From Rouxiella chamberiensis (lineage in GTDB: Bacteria > Pseudomonadota > Gammaproteobacteria > Enterobacterales > Enterobacteriaceae): a DNA stretch of 64,000 nt. Under the pieces are notes generated by a model. That model searched no databases and was not told the DNA's origin. It was given only the letters and a program-made list of their open reading frames with translations. Each line of letters begins with the position of its first letter. Positions within the stretch are counted from its first letter, which is position 1. The translations under genes were made by a program, and so were the position numbers. This document shows, in pieces, positions 39,978-50,507 of this stretch. The stretch spans positions 2,542,001 to 2,606,000 of the forward strand of contig NZ_CP114058.1 in the NCBI RefSeq assembly GCF_026967475.1, read 5' to 3'.

Positions 39978-41126
39978 TGGAATTGAAAAACAAGACTCTG
40001 GAAATCTTCGAACAGGCGTTTGGCTATCCGGCCACCATGACCATCAAGGCACCGGGCCGCGTCAATCTGATTGGCGAGCACACCGATTATAACGACGGCT
40101 TTGTGCTGCCTTGCGCCATCGATTATGAAACCGTGATCGCCTGCGGTCAGCGCAACGACCGCACAATCCGGGTGATTGCCGCCGACTACGACAATCAGCA
40201 GGATACCTTCTCGCTCGATGAGCCGATTGTCAGCACCACCGCCCTGCCGTGGGCCAACTACGTGCGCGGCGTTATCAAGCACCTGCTGCTGCGCAACAGC
40301 GATTTTTCGGGCGCGGATCTGGTCATCAGCGGCAACGTCCCTCAGGGCGCGGGCCTCAGCTCTTCCGCCTCGCTCGAAGTGGCCGTCGGTCAGGCGCTGA
40401 AAAGCCTCTACGACCTGCCGATTGACGGCGTGCAGCTTGCGCTTAACGGTCAGGAAGCCGAGAACCAGTTCGTCGGCTGTAACTGCGGCATCATGGACCA
40501 GCTTATCTCCGCCCTCGGCAAGGAAAATCATGCGCTGCTGATTGATTGCCGCTCGCTTGAAACCCGCGCCGTCTCCATGCCGAAAGACGCGTCGGTGGTT
40601 ATCATCAACTCCAACGTGAAGCGCGGTCTGGTCGACAGCGAATACAACACCCGTCGCAAGCAGTGCGAAGAGGCCGCGCGCTTCTTCAACGTCAAGGCGC
40701 TGCGCGATGTGAACATGGCCGAATTTGCGGCGAAGTCTTCCGAGCTGGACCCGATGACTGCACGCCGTGCACGTCACGTCATTACCGAAAACGATCGTAC
40801 CGAAGCCGCCGCGATTGCCCTGAGCCAGGGCGACCTGAAAAAGATGGGCGAACTGATGGCCGAGTCCCATGCTTCGATGCGTGACGATTTTGAAATCACC
40901 GTGCCGCCTATCGATACGCTGGTCGAGATTGTGAAATCGGTTATCGGCGATCGTGGTGGTGTGCGCATGACCGGCGGCGGCTTCGGCGGCTGTATCGTTG
41001 CGCTGATCCCAAGCGATCTGGTCGATGAAGTTCGTAAAACCGTTGCACACGAATATCACGCAAAAACCGGCATCAAAGAGACGGTTCTACGTCTGTCAGG
41101 CGTCGGAAGGAGCAAGCGTATGCTAA
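39974..41126 (+). CDS. galK: Galactokinase, one frameshift near the end
   Basis: Phosphorylates galactose; GHMP kinase family. Motifs are '[18 protein letters not shown]', '[20 protein letters not shown]' and '[15 protein letters not shown]'. Start either ATG at 39974 or the adjacent one at 39977; the second gives exactly 382 residues as in E. coli. One extra G at 41083-41084 throws the frame into galM, producing an apparent 730-residue fusion. Without it the end reads '[16 protein letters not shown]', the family C-terminus, with TAA at 41124-41126 overlapping the galM start. The fusion is therefore not real. Confidence 0.95.
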
Positions 41127-42166
41127 TCGCCACGGACACCCATCGCGCGCCTGATGGTGCGCCTTTTCAACTGGTTACGCTAAAAAACCCTGCGGGTGCC
41201 ACAGCTACCTTTATGGACTGGGGTGCCACCTGGCTCTCCTTTGTTCTGCCGCTGGCAGACGGGGAAAAACGCGAGCTGCTGCTGGGCTGCCAATCGCCCG
41301 AAGCGTATCCCGAGCAGACCGCCTATCTGGGCGCAACGGTCGGACGCTATGCCAACCGCATTGCCCGTGCCCAATTTCAGATAGACTGCAAGCCGCATCT
41401 GCTGGTCGCCAATCAGGGCGTTCACCAGCTGCACGGCGGTCCGGAAGGATTTAACGCGCGGCGCTGGAAAATCCTTAACCACAGCGACCAGAAAGTCACG
41501 TTTCAGCTGGTGTCGCCGGATGGCGATCAAGGTTTTCCAGGTGAACTGACGGCGGAAGTGCATTATGTACTGACCAACGACAATCGTCTGGAAATCAGCT
41601 ACAAGGCGCAGGTGAACAAGCTGTGTCCGGTGAATCTGACCAACCATGCCTATTTCAATCTGGATGGTGAAGGTCATGATGTGCGCAAACACAAGTTACA
41701 GCTGTTTGCGGAGCGTTTCCTGCCGGTCGACAGCGACGGGATCCCGTGCGCCGATCTAACATCCGTGCAGCAAACCGGCATGGATTTTCGCAAGCCAAAA
41801 ACGCTGGCGCAGGATTTTCTGAGCGATCGCGATCAGCAGCGGGTGAAAGGTTACGACCACGCCTATCTGCTTTACGCGACCTGCAACGCCAGTGAAAATG
41901 CCGCCGCGCATCTTTGGTCTGCGGATGAAAAAGTGAAGATGTCGGTATTTACTTCAGCACCGGCATTGCAGCTCTACAGCGGTAATTTCCTCAATGGCAC
42001 GCCGAATCGCAGTGGCGGGCATTATGCCAACTACAGCGGTGTGGCGCTGGAGAGTGAATTCCTGCCGGACAGCCCGAATCACTCGACGTGGCCGCAGCCA
42101 AGCTGCTGGCTGAAACCGGGGCAAACCTATCGCGCCTCGACGGTGTATCAGTTCTTCGCGCTGTAA
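41120..42166 (+). CDS. galM: Galactose mutarotase (aldose 1-epimerase)
   Basis: Interconverts alpha and beta anomers of galactose. It is 348 residues (E. coli 346). Catalytic residues lie in '[19 protein letters not shown]' and the C-terminal '[14 protein letters not shown]' (catalytic Glu). The ATG at 41120 overlaps the restored galK stop by seven bases and has AAGGAGC upstream, so translation is coupled to galK. Last gene of the operon. Confidence 0.95.
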   Translation: MLIATDTHRAPDGAPFQLVTLKNPAGATATFMDWGATWLSFVLPLADGEKRELLLGCQSPEAYPEQTAYLGATVGRYANRIARAQFQIDCKPHLLVANQGVHQLHGGPEGFNARRWKILNHSDQKVTFQLVSPDGDQGFPGELTAEVHYVLTNDNRLEISYKAQVNKLCPVNLTNHAYFNLDGEGHDVRKHKLQLFAERFLPVDSDGIPCADLTSVQQTGMDFRKPKTLAQDFLSDRDQQRVKGYDHAYLLYATCNASENAAAHLWSADEKVKMSVFTSAPALQLYSGNFLNGTPNRSGGHYANYSGVALESEFLPDSPNHSTWPQPSCWLKPGQTYRASTVYQFFAL

Positions 42167-42181
42167 AAAGTTACCCCGCAT

Positions 42182-42217
42182 AAAAAAGGGCCATCGCATC
42201 GATGGCCCTTCTCTTTT
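42182..42217. terminator. Bidirectional terminator between galM and the TonB receptor
   Basis: An 11-bp stem AAGGGCCATCG/CGATGGCCCTT with a 3-nt loop, preceded by A6 and followed by a broken T tract. It serves both convergent genes. Confidence 0.85.
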
Positions 42218-42234
42218 ACCTCTGCCGAAAACGA

Positions 42235-44601
42235 TTAGAAATCGACGTTGACCCCTAACTGGAAGGTTCTGCCCGGCATGGTCGCCAGAGCCAGGTCTGC
42301 TTTATCCTGCGCCGTCGAGGTTTCGGTGTCGCGGGTGCTCAGGTAGTCCCAATATTTTCTATCGGTGACGTTGTAGATACCGCCGCTGAGTTTGACGTTT
42401 TTCGCAACCTGCACATAACCGGTCAAATCAACAATCCCGTAGCCCGGAATACGCGCGTATTCGGTGGATGAGTCGGTGATCGCCGTGCCTGTGTTGGTGT
42501 AGGTTTCGCGGTTGGTCGCCGTGGCCTGCTTGCCTTTGTTAAAGGTTGCGGTAACGGCAACGCCGTAACGCTGGGACGGATCGTCATACGCCAGACCGGT
42601 CACCAGTTTCATTGGCGGTACGCTGTCGAGGTCGACGTATTTGTCACCGGCATAGCTGGACTTGGACGCGCCCTTCGCATAGCCGAACGACAGGCGCGCA
42701 CTCAGACCGTTAACCTGCTGATACCACGTGCCGAAGTTGAAACGCGTGGTTAATGAGGTGCCGTAGATATAGGCTTCATCACGGTTTTCGGCTTCATAGG
42801 CGGTATAGATATTGCCTGGTATATTGGTAAAGACCGACGGACTGCCCGAACGGGTGTAACGCGTATAGGCAATAAAGTTCTTGTATTGGCTATAGAACGC
42901 GTTCAGGTCAAAGGTAATCCCCGGCGTGGCTTCCCCTTTGATGCCCCACTCGTAGTTATTGCTGGTCTCGGTTTTAAGGTCGGAATTTCCGATAAGCGCA
43001 TACTGCTGCGAACCGGCATAGCTGGAGCTAAGATTCCACGAGCCGTAAAGCTGGCTGGCATCCGGGAACTGCGCACCGCGCTTGTATTGCAGGTAAGTCG
43101 TGACCTTCGGCGTAATGTCATACAGGAAAGCCAGAGACGGCAGAAGCTGGGTATCGCTGGTCGAGCCGTAAAGGGTCGACAGCGCCGATTCCGACAGGGA
43201 ACTGTTGGCAAGCGTCGCCAGATCTTTCGGTTCGGTTTTCTGGTAGGCCAGACGCAGCCCCGGCACGATGGAGAAGTTATGTCCCTCGACGTCCCAGGTC
43301 ATGGTGTCTTGAGCAAACGCGCCAAAGACGTAGGTGCGGCTGTTAGCCTGCGGCGGCATGGTGTAGGCATAGGTGCTCTGCACCGGCGTCTGGTTGAACG
43401 GACGATCCGCTTCGGAAATGTTGCCGTTCAACCCCCAGCGGAACTCGTGAATGCCCCAGGATTTCGCCATCTTGTTGTCGAAGCCGAAGGTGTGCGCATT
43501 CAAATCCGAGAAGGTTCGCACCTGTGCTGTGCCCAGAGTATTAGGGCCATAGGTGTTATCGTGCGCCTGCGTCTTCTGATAGAACAGTTTGGTGTCGATG
43601 GTATCGACCAGCGACGAGTAAGGCGTCCAGTGATCCAGCAGGCTTGCACTCAGACGGCGCGTCTCGCTGGTCTGATAGTTGGTGCCGTTGACCGCCGACC
43701 CTGCGCTGTTCCAGGAGTCAAAATTGGTGTGATTGGTCTTGGAGTACAGGTCTACCGTGCCGGTCAGGGTATGGGTATCGGTTGCCGCCCAGGTGCCCGA
43801 GGCCATGATGGCGTCCGAGTGCCAGTTGGCCGGATACGCATCGCGGGTGCCGCTGTTGTTGCGGGTTTCCTGGCCGTCACGACGGCTGATAACCACGACG
43901 CCGCTCAGATCGCGATCGCCACCGGCAACGGTAATGCCGTTGTGCCAGCTTCTATTGGAAGAGTCGTAATCACTCTGGTAGCCAAAATAGCTGTGCTTGC
44001 TGGCAGAGAGATAGTCGTCGGCCGATTTTGGCTGGAACGAGACGGCCCCGCCAATCGAGGTGTTGGCGTAGGAAACATTGGTCGCGCCCGACTGAATACC
44101 CACGGTACCGTACATGTAAGGATCGATGTAGTCGCGGCCCATGCCAAAGGTATCCTGCCCTGCGCGGCCGACATAAGGCCTGCCGGTTGCATTGGGCTGG
44201 GCGATGCCGTCAACGTCGATCGCGACGCGGTTGGATTCCAGACCACGGACGTTGTAACCGGTGTAGCCGCTGCGGTCATACCCGCTTTTGCCGACAGAGG
44301 ACCCGCCCGCCGATCCGGTTGCGCTGATAAGCGGCTGATAACGCAGGATGGTTCCGAAATCGTTACCGCCGTCGCGTTGCATCTCCTGCGCGGTGATTTT
44401 GGTTTCGGCACCGGCTTTTCGCTCTATTTTCGGCGAGATAACCGTCATGACATCGCCGGCATCCGCAGTGTTGCTGTCAGAAGCGGTGGCGACAGGCGCA
44501 GGAGTTGTGGATTCTGCGGCGATGGCGTTCATGACTGAGCTGGCGACCAGACTGAGAGTCAGCAGCGTGCGGAGGTGACGCGTTCCCTTGTGTGGAGACA
44601 T
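42235..44601 (-). CDS. TonB-dependent receptor, haem/haemoglobin type
   Basis: Outer-membrane TonB-dependent receptor of 788 residues. The start at 44601 ('MSPHKGTRHLRTLL') is followed by a signal peptide ending about 'NAIAAES'. The plug domain begins at 'DVMTVISPKIERKAG' with 'YNVRGLESNRVAIDVDGI'. The barrel ends in the C-terminal aromatic 'LGVNVDF'. The plug pattern resembles the haemoglobin/transferrin/lactoferrin receptor family, but the ligand is not certain and no hem/hmu transport genes adjoin it. A perfect Fur palindrome upstream predicts iron repression. Not present between galM and gpmA in E. coli, so it is probably acquired. Confidence 0.82.
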   Translation of the reverse strand: MSPHKGTRHLRTLLTLSLVASSVMNAIAAESTTPAPVATASDSNTADAGDVMTVISPKIERKAGAETKITAQEMQRDGGNDFGTILRYQPLISATGSAGGSSVGKSGYDRSGYTGYNVRGLESNRVAIDVDGIAQPNATGRPYVGRAGQDTFGMGRDYIDPYMYGTVGIQSGATNVSYANTSIGGAVSFQPKSADDYLSASKHSYFGYQSDYDSSNRSWHNGITVAGGDRDLSGVVVISRRDGQETRNNSGTRDAYPANWHSDAIMASGTWAATDTHTLTGTVDLYSKTNHTNFDSWNSAGSAVNGTNYQTSETRRLSASLLDHWTPYSSLVDTIDTKLFYQKTQAHDNTYGPNTLGTAQVRTFSDLNAHTFGFDNKMAKSWGIHEFRWGLNGNISEADRPFNQTPVQSTYAYTMPPQANSRTYVFGAFAQDTMTWDVEGHNFSIVPGLRLAYQKTEPKDLATLANSSLSESALSTLYGSTSDTQLLPSLAFLYDITPKVTTYLQYKRGAQFPDASQLYGSWNLSSSYAGSQQYALIGNSDLKTETSNNYEWGIKGEATPGITFDLNAFYSQYKNFIAYTRYTRSGSPSVFTNIPGNIYTAYEAENRDEAYIYGTSLTTRFNFGTWYQQVNGLSARLSFGYAKGASKSSYAGDKYVDLDSVPPMKLVTGLAYDDPSQRYGVAVTATFNKGKQATATNRETYTNTGTAITDSSTEYARIPGYGIVDLTGYVQVAKNVKLSGGIYNVTDRKYWDYLSTRDTETSTAQDKADLALATMPGRTFQLGVNVDF

Positions 44602-44748
44602 TAAAATGGCCTTAACAGTTTTTAGGATTATTATTTTGCTCAGCAATTGTTTTTCAGCGGTGATTCAGGCCATGCAATGACAAATTATACGCACGGCAAG
44701 ACCCTGTTATTTATCAGGGTTTTATTGGGTCACTCTTTGTAATGAAAA

Positions 44749-44763
44749 TGATAATAATTATCA
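44749..44763 (-). promoter_or_regulatory. Fur box upstream of the haem-type receptor
   Basis: TGATAATAATTATCA is a perfect 7-1-7 palindrome matching the core of the Fur consensus, about 150 bp before the receptor start. The rest of the gap between the receptor and psiF holds no recognisable gene. Confidence 0.85.
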
Positions 44764-44997
44764 TAAAGATTCCTGTCAACGCTTTTACCCTCCCGAGTTC
44801 CCTGCTTTTAGGTAATTTTTGTGTAAGTTTTTCGGGAGGACGCGAAGGATTTCGACAACAGGGCGTGAAAGCGGCGTTAAAGGCCGGAAAAAAGAAAATT
44901 TGTGAGCTTCATCGTCTGTTTTCCATACCAAACGCGACGGCGACATCTACGCTTACAGGGTGTCCTGGTAGGCAGGACGTTTCAAAAGGAATGAGTT

Positions 44998-45333
44998 ATG
45001 CGTTTACCTATCCTGTTATCTCTGCTGGCAACATTGTGTCTTGGCGGCAACGCACTGGCAGCGGATGCAACCAAAACGCCTTCTGCGGCGCAAACGGCCC
45101 AACGCCAGAAAATGACCGACTGTAATCAGCAGGCGACGACCCAGAGTCTCAAGGGCGACGAGCGTAAAACGTTTATGAGCCACTGCCTGAAAGCAGAGAC
45201 CCAGACCAACGACAAGGCCCTGTCTACCCAGCAGAATAAAATGAAGACCTGTAACGCGGATGCTGCCAAAAAAGAGCTGAAAGGTGACGCCCGCAAGACC
45301 TTTATGAGTGAGTGTTTGAAAAAAGCTGCGTAA
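44998..45333 (+). CDS. psiF: Phosphate starvation-inducible protein PsiF
   Basis: A 111-residue secreted protein with a signal peptide (to 'ALAADA') and two copies of the PsiF repeat. The repeats share the pattern 'M..CN..A....LKGD.RK.FM..CLK', at about residues 39-65 and 82-108. In E. coli it is induced by phosphate starvation; the function is unknown. AAAGGA precedes the ATG. Confidence 0.92.
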   Translation: MRLPILLSLLATLCLGGNALAADATKTPSAAQTAQRQKMTDCNQQATTQSLKGDERKTFMSHCLKAETQTNDKALSTQQNKMKTCNADAAKKELKGDARKTFMSECLKKAA

Positions 45334-45357
45334 ACGGCAATAAAGCAAATTCCCATT

Positions 45358-45392
45358 AACGCGCATTCCGAAAACTCGGGTGCGCGTTTCGT
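45358..45392 (+). terminator. Terminator of psiF
   Basis: An 8-bp stem AACGCGCA/TGCGCGTT with a 15-nt loop containing a secondary CCGA/TCGG pairing, followed by a loose T tract. Confidence 0.6.
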
Positions 45393-45473
45393 TTATTGTT
45401 TGCTGTCGCGGGGGTGACGCCCTATAATGGGGCCAGTTGTCATTGGAATTTCAGTAAATTGAGGAGTTTAGCT

Positions 45474-46226
45474 ATGGCTGTATTCAAGCTGGTTCTTGTA
45501 AGACACGGCGAAAGTCAATGGAACCAAGAGAACCGTTTTACCGGTTGGTATGATGTTGATCTTTCGGAAAAAGGTCGTACCGAAGCAAAGCAGGCAGGTC
45601 AGCTGCTGAAAGATGAAGGCTTCCAGTTCGATTTCGCCTACACCTCTGTACTGAAACGTGCCATCCATACGCTCTGGAGCGTTCTGGATGAACTGGATCA
45701 GCCTTGGCTGCCCGTTGAAAAATCCTGGAAACTGAACGAACGTCACTACGGTGCGTTGCAGGGTCTCGATAAAGCCGAAACGGCCGCCAAATATGGCGAT
45801 GAGCAGGTTAAACAATGGCGTCGTGGTTTCCGCGTCACTCCTCCAGAACTCGACAAGAGCGATGAGCGTTTCCCGGGCAATGACCCGCGTTATGCCAAAC
45901 TGCTGCCTGAAGAGCTGCCAACCACCGAAAGTCTGGCCCTGACCATCGATCGCGTGATTCCTTTCTGGACCGACGTTATCAAACCTCGCGTTGAAAGCGG
46001 TGAGCGCGTCATTATTGCCGCACACGGTAACTCCCTGCGCGCGATGGTGAAATACTTCGACAATCTGAGCGAAGATGAAATCCTTGAGCTGAACATCCCG
46101 ACCGGTGTGCCACTGGTGTACGAGTTTGATGAAAACTTCAAACCTCTGAAGCACTACTATCTGGGTAACGCCGAAGAGATCGCGGCAAAAGCTGCGGCGG
46201 TTGCCAACCAGGGTAAAGCCAAGTAA
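45474..46226 (+). CDS. gpmA: 2,3-bisphosphoglycerate-dependent phosphoglycerate mutase
   Basis: Glycolytic enzyme interconverting 3- and 2-phosphoglycerate. It is 250 residues, exactly as E. coli. The active-site '[10 protein letters not shown]' gives phospho-His11; the second His is in '[14 protein letters not shown]'. The start at 45474 has GAGGAG upstream; earlier in-frame ATGs lack support. Confidence 0.97.
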   Translation: MAVFKLVLVRHGESQWNQENRFTGWYDVDLSEKGRTEAKQAGQLLKDEGFQFDFAYTSVLKRAIHTLWSVLDELDQPWLPVEKSWKLNERHYGALQGLDKAETAAKYGDEQVKQWRRGFRVTPPELDKSDERFPGNDPRYAKLLPEELPTTESLALTIDRVIPFWTDVIKPRVESGERVIIAAHGNSLRAMVKYFDNLSEDEILELNIPTGVPLVYEFDENFKPLKHYYLGNAEEIAAKAAAVANQGKAK

Positions 46227-46277
46227 TTCGAACGTGATGTAAAGACGCGGCGCGTGACGTCAGCGTTTTTTAAAGAC

Positions 46278-46305
46278 AAAAAAGAACGCCTCGGCGTTCT
46301 TTTTT
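46278..46305. terminator. Bidirectional terminator between gpmA and aroG
   Basis: An 8-bp stem AGAACGCC/GGCGTTCT with a two-base apparent loop (effectively a tetraloop), flanked by six A and seven T. Confidence 0.85.
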
Positions 46306-46352
46306 AATGCGTGCAACATCGTGCTCGTCAGGTACTTGATTTCGCAAACGGT

Positions 46353-47405
46353 TTAACCGCGACGAGCCTTGACCGCATCGGCAAGATTGCGCAGCAGGAT
46401 TTCGGTGTCTTCCCAGCCGATGCAGGCATCGGTAACGCTTTTGCCGTACACGAGAGGGTCGCCGGATTCCAGATTCTGATTGCCTTCCACCAGATTGCTC
46501 TCGACCATCACGCCCATAATCGCGTCTTCGCCACGTGAAATCTGGCCGCAAACGTCTTCACAGACTGCCATCTGCTTCTTGAACTGCTTGCTGCTGTTGG
46601 CATGGCTGAAGTCAATCATGATTTCGGCAGGCAGACCGGCTTGCAGCAGGCCCTCTTTCACGATTTTCACATCCTCGGCGCTGTAGTTGGGCTTTTTGCC
46701 GCCGCGCAGAATGATGTGACAGTCGCTGTTGCCGCTGGTGCCAACGATGGCAGAGTGACCCCATTTGGTCACAGACAGGAAACTGTGCGGCGCGCCTGCG
46801 GCGTTGATGGCGTCAATCGCCACTTTGATGGTGCCGTCAGTGCCGTTTTTAAACCCGACCGGGCAGGAAAGCCCCGAGGCCAGCTCACGGTGAACCTGGG
46901 ATTCGGTGGTGCGTGCGCCAATTGCGCCCCAGCTCATTAAATCCGCCAGATATTGCGGCGTGATCATGTCCAGGAACTCGCCCGCCGCCGGGAGACCGGT
47001 GTCGTTAATATCCAGCAACAATTTACGCGCGATGCGCAGACCGTCGTTGATTTGGAAACTGTTGTTCATTTGCGGATCGTTGATAAGCCCTTTCCAACCC
47101 ACGGTCGTACGCGGTTTTTCAAAGTAAACGCGCATCACGACTTCCAGCTCGCCGCGCAGTGCCTCGCGAAGAGTCAGCAAACGCGCAGCATACTCTTTGG
47201 CCGCCTTGGGGTCATGAATGGAACAGGGACCGATTACCACCAACAAACGATCGTCATTACCCTTTAAAATCTTATGGATAGCATTGCGCGTCTCGGAAAC
47301 CGTCTTTGCAGCCTTGTCGGTTGCGGGGAATTTTTCCAGCAGGGCTACTGGCGGCAAAAGTTCCTTAATCTCTGTAATGCGTAAATCGTCGTTTTGATAA
47401 TTCAT
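46353..47405 (-). CDS. aroG: 3-deoxy-7-phosphoheptulonate synthase (Phe-sensitive)
   Basis: First enzyme of aromatic amino-acid synthesis (DAHP synthase). It is 350 residues, exactly the length of E. coli AroG, and begins 'MNYQNDDLRITEIKELLPP'. Motifs are 'VVIGPCSIHDP', 'YFEKPRTTVGWKG', 'ARTTESQVHRELASG' and 'DFSHANSSKQFKKQ'. The sequence is closer to AroG than to AroF or AroH. The start at 47405 was chosen by alignment; a longer in-frame frame upstream is not supported. Confidence 0.96.
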   Translation of the reverse strand: MNYQNDDLRITEIKELLPPVALLEKFPATDKAAKTVSETRNAIHKILKGNDDRLLVVIGPCSIHDPKAAKEYAARLLTLREALRGELEVVMRVYFEKPRTTVGWKGLINDPQMNNSFQINDGLRIARKLLLDINDTGLPAAGEFLDMITPQYLADLMSWGAIGARTTESQVHRELASGLSCPVGFKNGTDGTIKVAIDAINAAGAPHSFLSVTKWGHSAIVGTSGNSDCHIILRGGKKPNYSAEDVKIVKEGLLQAGLPAEIMIDFSHANSSKQFKKQMAVCEDVCGQISRGEDAIMGVMVESNLVEGNQNLESGDPLVYGKSVTDACIGWEDTEILLRNLADAVKARRG

Positions 47406-47617
47406 AACTGTTCCAATGGGCATTTCATAAAATAAGCGGATCAAATTTCCGAACGCGTTCAATCTAGCGGCTATGGTTACGCCTGTAAATCGACTTTCCC
47501 CCATTAATCGGCATTTATCTCATTGCAGAGGCCTATTCCTCGACTAAGCTTTTATATTGATAAACATTTTCAATAGTTGATGATTTCATCTTCTTATCCC
47601 TGTTTGGAGAAATGGCA

Positions 47618-47956
47618 ATGAAAAAGCTAGCAATGATACTTTTGACCGCAGGTCTTGCATTTAGCAGCGGCGCTGTTCTGGCAGCAGACGGATCCACCGG
47701 TGGATCAGGCTCCAACAACGGCAACGCCAACCAGTCTGGCGGCCCGGGTTCCGTAGACCGCCTGGCACCCAATGGGGTGAGCAACAGCAAAATCAATACC
47801 TCGGATACCAATACGGCGCAACAACCCCAGCCTAAAAAACCGATGACGCACAAGAAAACCAGCAAAAATACCGATCATAAAATTACAATGTGTAAAGATG
47901 GCCGTTGCCCGAAACAAACTCCGGGGACCAAACAGTCTGCGGCGACCGGCAACTGA
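47618..47956 (+). CDS. ybgS: YbgS-like small secreted protein
   Basis: A 112-residue secreted, hydrophilic protein: signal peptide to 'VLAADG', then a Gly/Asn/Ser-rich region and a Lys-rich stretch. The motif 'TMCKDGRCP' (here '[12 protein letters not shown]') is the hallmark of YbgS. In E. coli ybgS also lies between aroG and zitB. Function unknown. GGAG lies eight bases before the ATG at 47618, which favours it over the ATG two codons upstream. Confidence 0.85.
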   Translation: MKKLAMILLTAGLAFSSGAVLAADGSTGGSGSNNGNANQSGGPGSVDRLAPNGVSNSKINTSDTNTAQQPQPKKPMTHKKTSKNTDHKITMCKDGRCPKQTPGTKQSAATGN

Positions 47957-47983
47957 GTTATCGGCGTTAAAAATTGTTACCAT

Positions 47984-48008
47984 GACGGGAAGCTTCGGCT
48001 TCCCGTTT
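47984..48008 (+). terminator. Hairpin between ybgS and zitB
   Basis: A perfect 9-bp stem ACGGGAAGC/GCTTCCCGT with a TTCG loop followed by TTTACATT, 27 bp after ybgS and just before the zitB ribosome-binding site. It could end ybgS mRNA or attenuate zitB. Confidence 0.65.
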
Positions 48009-48029
48009 ACATTGCAAATAGGGAAAAAT

Positions 48030-48977
48030 ATGTCAGGACGTTCTCTCTTACCCGAGGACCGCAATAGCCGCCGTCTGATGCTGGCTTTTCTGGTTACCGT
48101 GGTGTTTATGGCAGCGGAAGTTATCGGCGGGATTATCTCGGGTTCGCTCGCCCTTCTGGCCGACGCCGGTCATATGCTGACCGATGCCGCCGCGCTGCTG
48201 ATGGCTCTGCTGGCCGTTCGTTTTGCACGCCGCAAGCCAAGCTCGCGCCATACTTTCGGGTTTTTGCGCCTCACGACCATGGCGGCGTTCGTCAATGCCG
48301 CTGCGCTGCTGCTCATCGTTATCCTCATTCTCTGGGAAGCCATTCGCCGCTTTATGACGCCGGAGCCGGTGCTGGGCGGCACGATGCTGGTTATCGCCAT
48401 TGCGGGACTGTTTGCCAATCTGCTGGCGTTCTGGCTGCTGCATCAGGGTGAAGAAAAAGAGAACATCAATGTCAGGGCCGCGGCACTGCATGTCATGGGC
48501 GACCTGCTGGGTTCCGTCGGGGCCGTAGCGGCAGCGCTTATCATCATGTACACCGGCTGGACGCCTATCGACCCGATTCTGTCGGTACTTGTTTCGTGTC
48601 TGGTTCTGCGCAATGCCTGGGCGTTGCTGCGAGAGAGTTTTCATGAACTGCTTGAAGGCACGCCGCAGGAGATTGATATCGACAAACTGCGCCGTGACCT
48701 CTCGATGGCTATCCCGGAAGTGCGTAACGTTCACCACGTCCATGTCTGGCAGATTGGCGAACAGCGTGTGATGACGCTGCACGCGCAAGTGGTGCCGCCG
48801 CACGATCACGACGCTCTGCTCGAGCGGATCCAGCATCATCTTTCACACAAGTACAAGATTGGCCACGCGACTATCCAGATGGAGTATGGCGTGTGCGAAA
48901 CGCCAGACTGTACGATAAGCGAGGTGGCGGCAAGTTCGGCCGGACATCATCATCACGGCCACGATCACTCCCACTAG
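48030..48977 (+). CDS. zitB: Zinc transporter ZitB (cation diffusion facilitator)
   Basis: CDF-family zinc/proton antiporter exporting Zn2+ from the cytoplasm, 315 residues (E. coli 313). Six hydrophobic segments; the zinc site residues are in '[13 protein letters not shown]' (TM2) and '[13 protein letters not shown]' (TM5). A cytoplasmic C-terminal domain and a His-rich tail '[11 protein letters not shown]' follow. The start at 48030 follows AGGGA. Confidence 0.95.
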   Translation: MSGRSLLPEDRNSRRLMLAFLVTVVFMAAEVIGGIISGSLALLADAGHMLTDAAALLMALLAVRFARRKPSSRHTFGFLRLTTMAAFVNAAALLLIVILILWEAIRRFMTPEPVLGGTMLVIAIAGLFANLLAFWLLHQGEEKENINVRAAALHVMGDLLGSVGAVAAALIIMYTGWTPIDPILSVLVSCLVLRNAWALLRESFHELLEGTPQEIDIDKLRRDLSMAIPEVRNVHHVHVWQIGEQRVMTLHAQVVPPHDHDALLERIQHHLSHKYKIGHATIQMEYGVCETPDCTISEVAASSAGHHHHGHDHSH

Positions 48978-48991
48978 CCTCGCTGCCGCGT

Positions 48992-50053
48992 TCAGGCCTT
49001 GCCCTGAGCGCGGTGCTTTAACTGCGCCGCAAAGTCCAGCATGCGGTTTAGCGGAATTAACGACTTCACCCGCAGCGCTTCATCCACTTCAATGGCATGT
49101 TCCTTCCCGCCCCGCTCCAGCCCTTCGGCAATCGCCTTCAGCCCGTTCATCGCCATCCACGGACAATGCGCACAGGTGCGGCAACTCGCGCCCTCTCCCG
49201 CCGTCGGTGCCGCGAACAGCTCCTTCTCTGGGCAGGCTTGCTGCATCTTGTAGAAAATACCGCGATCGGTCGCCACGATAAGTTTGGGATGCGGCAACGT
49301 TTTGGCCGCCTGAATCAGCTGACTGGTTGAACCGACCGCGTCGGCCATATCGACGATCGCCTGAGGCGACTCTGGATGCACCAGCACGGCCGCATCGGGA
49401 TGCAAGGCTTTCATGCGGGTCAGCGCCTGGGTTTTAAACTCGTCATGAACGATACAGGCGCCCTGCCAGCACAGTACGTCTGCACCGGTCTGCTTGCGAA
49501 CGTAGTTTCCGAGATGCCTATCGGGAGCCCAGATGATTTTTTCGCCAAGGCTATCAAGGTGTTCGATAAGTTCGACGGCAATGCTCGAGGTAACCACCCA
49601 GTCGGCGCGAGCTTTCACCGCTGCCGACGTGTTGGCGTAAACCACCACGGTACGGTCCGGATGACGGTCACAGAAGTCAGAAAAGGCCTGCTCGGGACAA
49701 CCGAGATCCAGCGAGCACTCTGCGTGCAGCGTGGGCATGAGCACCGTCTTTTCCGGACTGAGGATTTTTGAGGTTTCACCCATGAAGCGCACCCCGGCGA
49801 CCAGCAGGGTCGACGCAGGATGTTGACTGCCAAACCGTGCCATCTCCAGCGAGTCGGCCACACACCCGCCTGTCTCCTCGGCCAGAGCCTGAATCTCGGG
49901 GTCGGTATAGTAATGAGCCACCATCACCGCATCGCGCGCTTTGAGCAGCCTTTTAATCTTCTCTTTATAAAAGGTTTTCTGCTCGTCATTCAGAGGAGCG
50001 GGTTTAGGCGGAAAAGGATAAACCGTGGCGTTCAGATCAAGGGTCTCACTCAT
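48992..50053 (-). CDS. nadA: Quinolinate synthase
   Basis: Iron-sulfur enzyme condensing iminoaspartate with dihydroxyacetone phosphate to quinolinate in NAD synthesis. It is 353 residues (E. coli 347). Cluster-binding cysteines are seen in '[14 protein letters not shown]', '[13 protein letters not shown]' and '[16 protein letters not shown]'. It ends 14 bp from zitB, convergent. The start is ATG 50053, preceded by GAGATGATGAG. Confidence 0.95.
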   Translation of the reverse strand: MSETLDLNATVYPFPPKPAPLNDEQKTFYKEKIKRLLKARDAVMVAHYYTDPEIQALAEETGGCVADSLEMARFGSQHPASTLLVAGVRFMGETSKILSPEKTVLMPTLHAECSLDLGCPEQAFSDFCDRHPDRTVVVYANTSAAVKARADWVVTSSIAVELIEHLDSLGEKIIWAPDRHLGNYVRKQTGADVLCWQGACIVHDEFKTQALTRMKALHPDAAVLVHPESPQAIVDMADAVGSTSQLIQAAKTLPHPKLIVATDRGIFYKMQQACPEKELFAAPTAGEGASCRTCAHCPWMAMNGLKAIAEGLERGGKEHAIEVDEALRVKSLIPLNRMLDFAAQLKHRAQGKA

Positions 50054-50304
50054 CACTCATCATCTCGTTAAACAGTAAAAAGACAGGCAAGTCAGCGAAT
50101 CGCACTCTTTAGAGCGCATTTGTTTTATATGCTAAACAAAATACCCTGATACCGAGAAAAAGTCGCCTGAATTTTATGCGATGTGCGCATGTTGTTTAAG
50201 TGGCTTAAAATTTAACATTTCATGAGAGGGGATTGAGGATTGGGGAAGTATTCAGTTCTAGAGGCAAGACAAGAGAAAGGGATTTATTTATACGGGAAGG
50301 TTAA

Positions 50305-50432
50305 GCAGCTTCTCACCCACACTCCCTCGCGGAGTCTGGCCGTTTTGCGTCGTCGAATTTTATCGTGGCTCCAAAACGCAAAAAACGCCCTTTAGGCGCT
50401 TTTTTCTTGGAAGTGGTGGGTTGTGCGGGATT
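50305..50432. repeat. 128-bp direct repeat, copy A, ending in a tRNA-Lys 3' relic
   Basis: This segment is repeated 203 bp further on (50508-50635) with three mismatches. It contains the terminator hairpin of the tRNA operon (50380-50405). Its last 17 bases correspond to the 3' end of the neighbouring tRNA-Lys gene including CCA, but then the tRNA sequence stops. It looks like the footprint of a duplication or deletion at the tRNA locus. The upstream part of this gap (50054-50304) has no gene and should hold the nadA promoter. Confidence 0.85.
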
Positions 50433-50507
50433 GATTCGGCCGCTGGCCTCACCCTGCGGGCAACGCTGTCGCGTTGTCGTCTCGCTTCGCTCGGCTCGAA
50501 CCTGAAC

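Noticed and set aside
39953..41059. A 368-codon minus-strand open frame opposite galK
   Set aside because: Antisense shadow of a highly conserved GC-rich gene; no recognisable protein features.
42886..44538. A 550-codon open frame on the plus strand opposite the haem-type receptor
   Set aside because: It mirrors the receptor's codon pattern on the other strand, has no ribosome-binding site or family resemblance, and the receptor itself is well supported.
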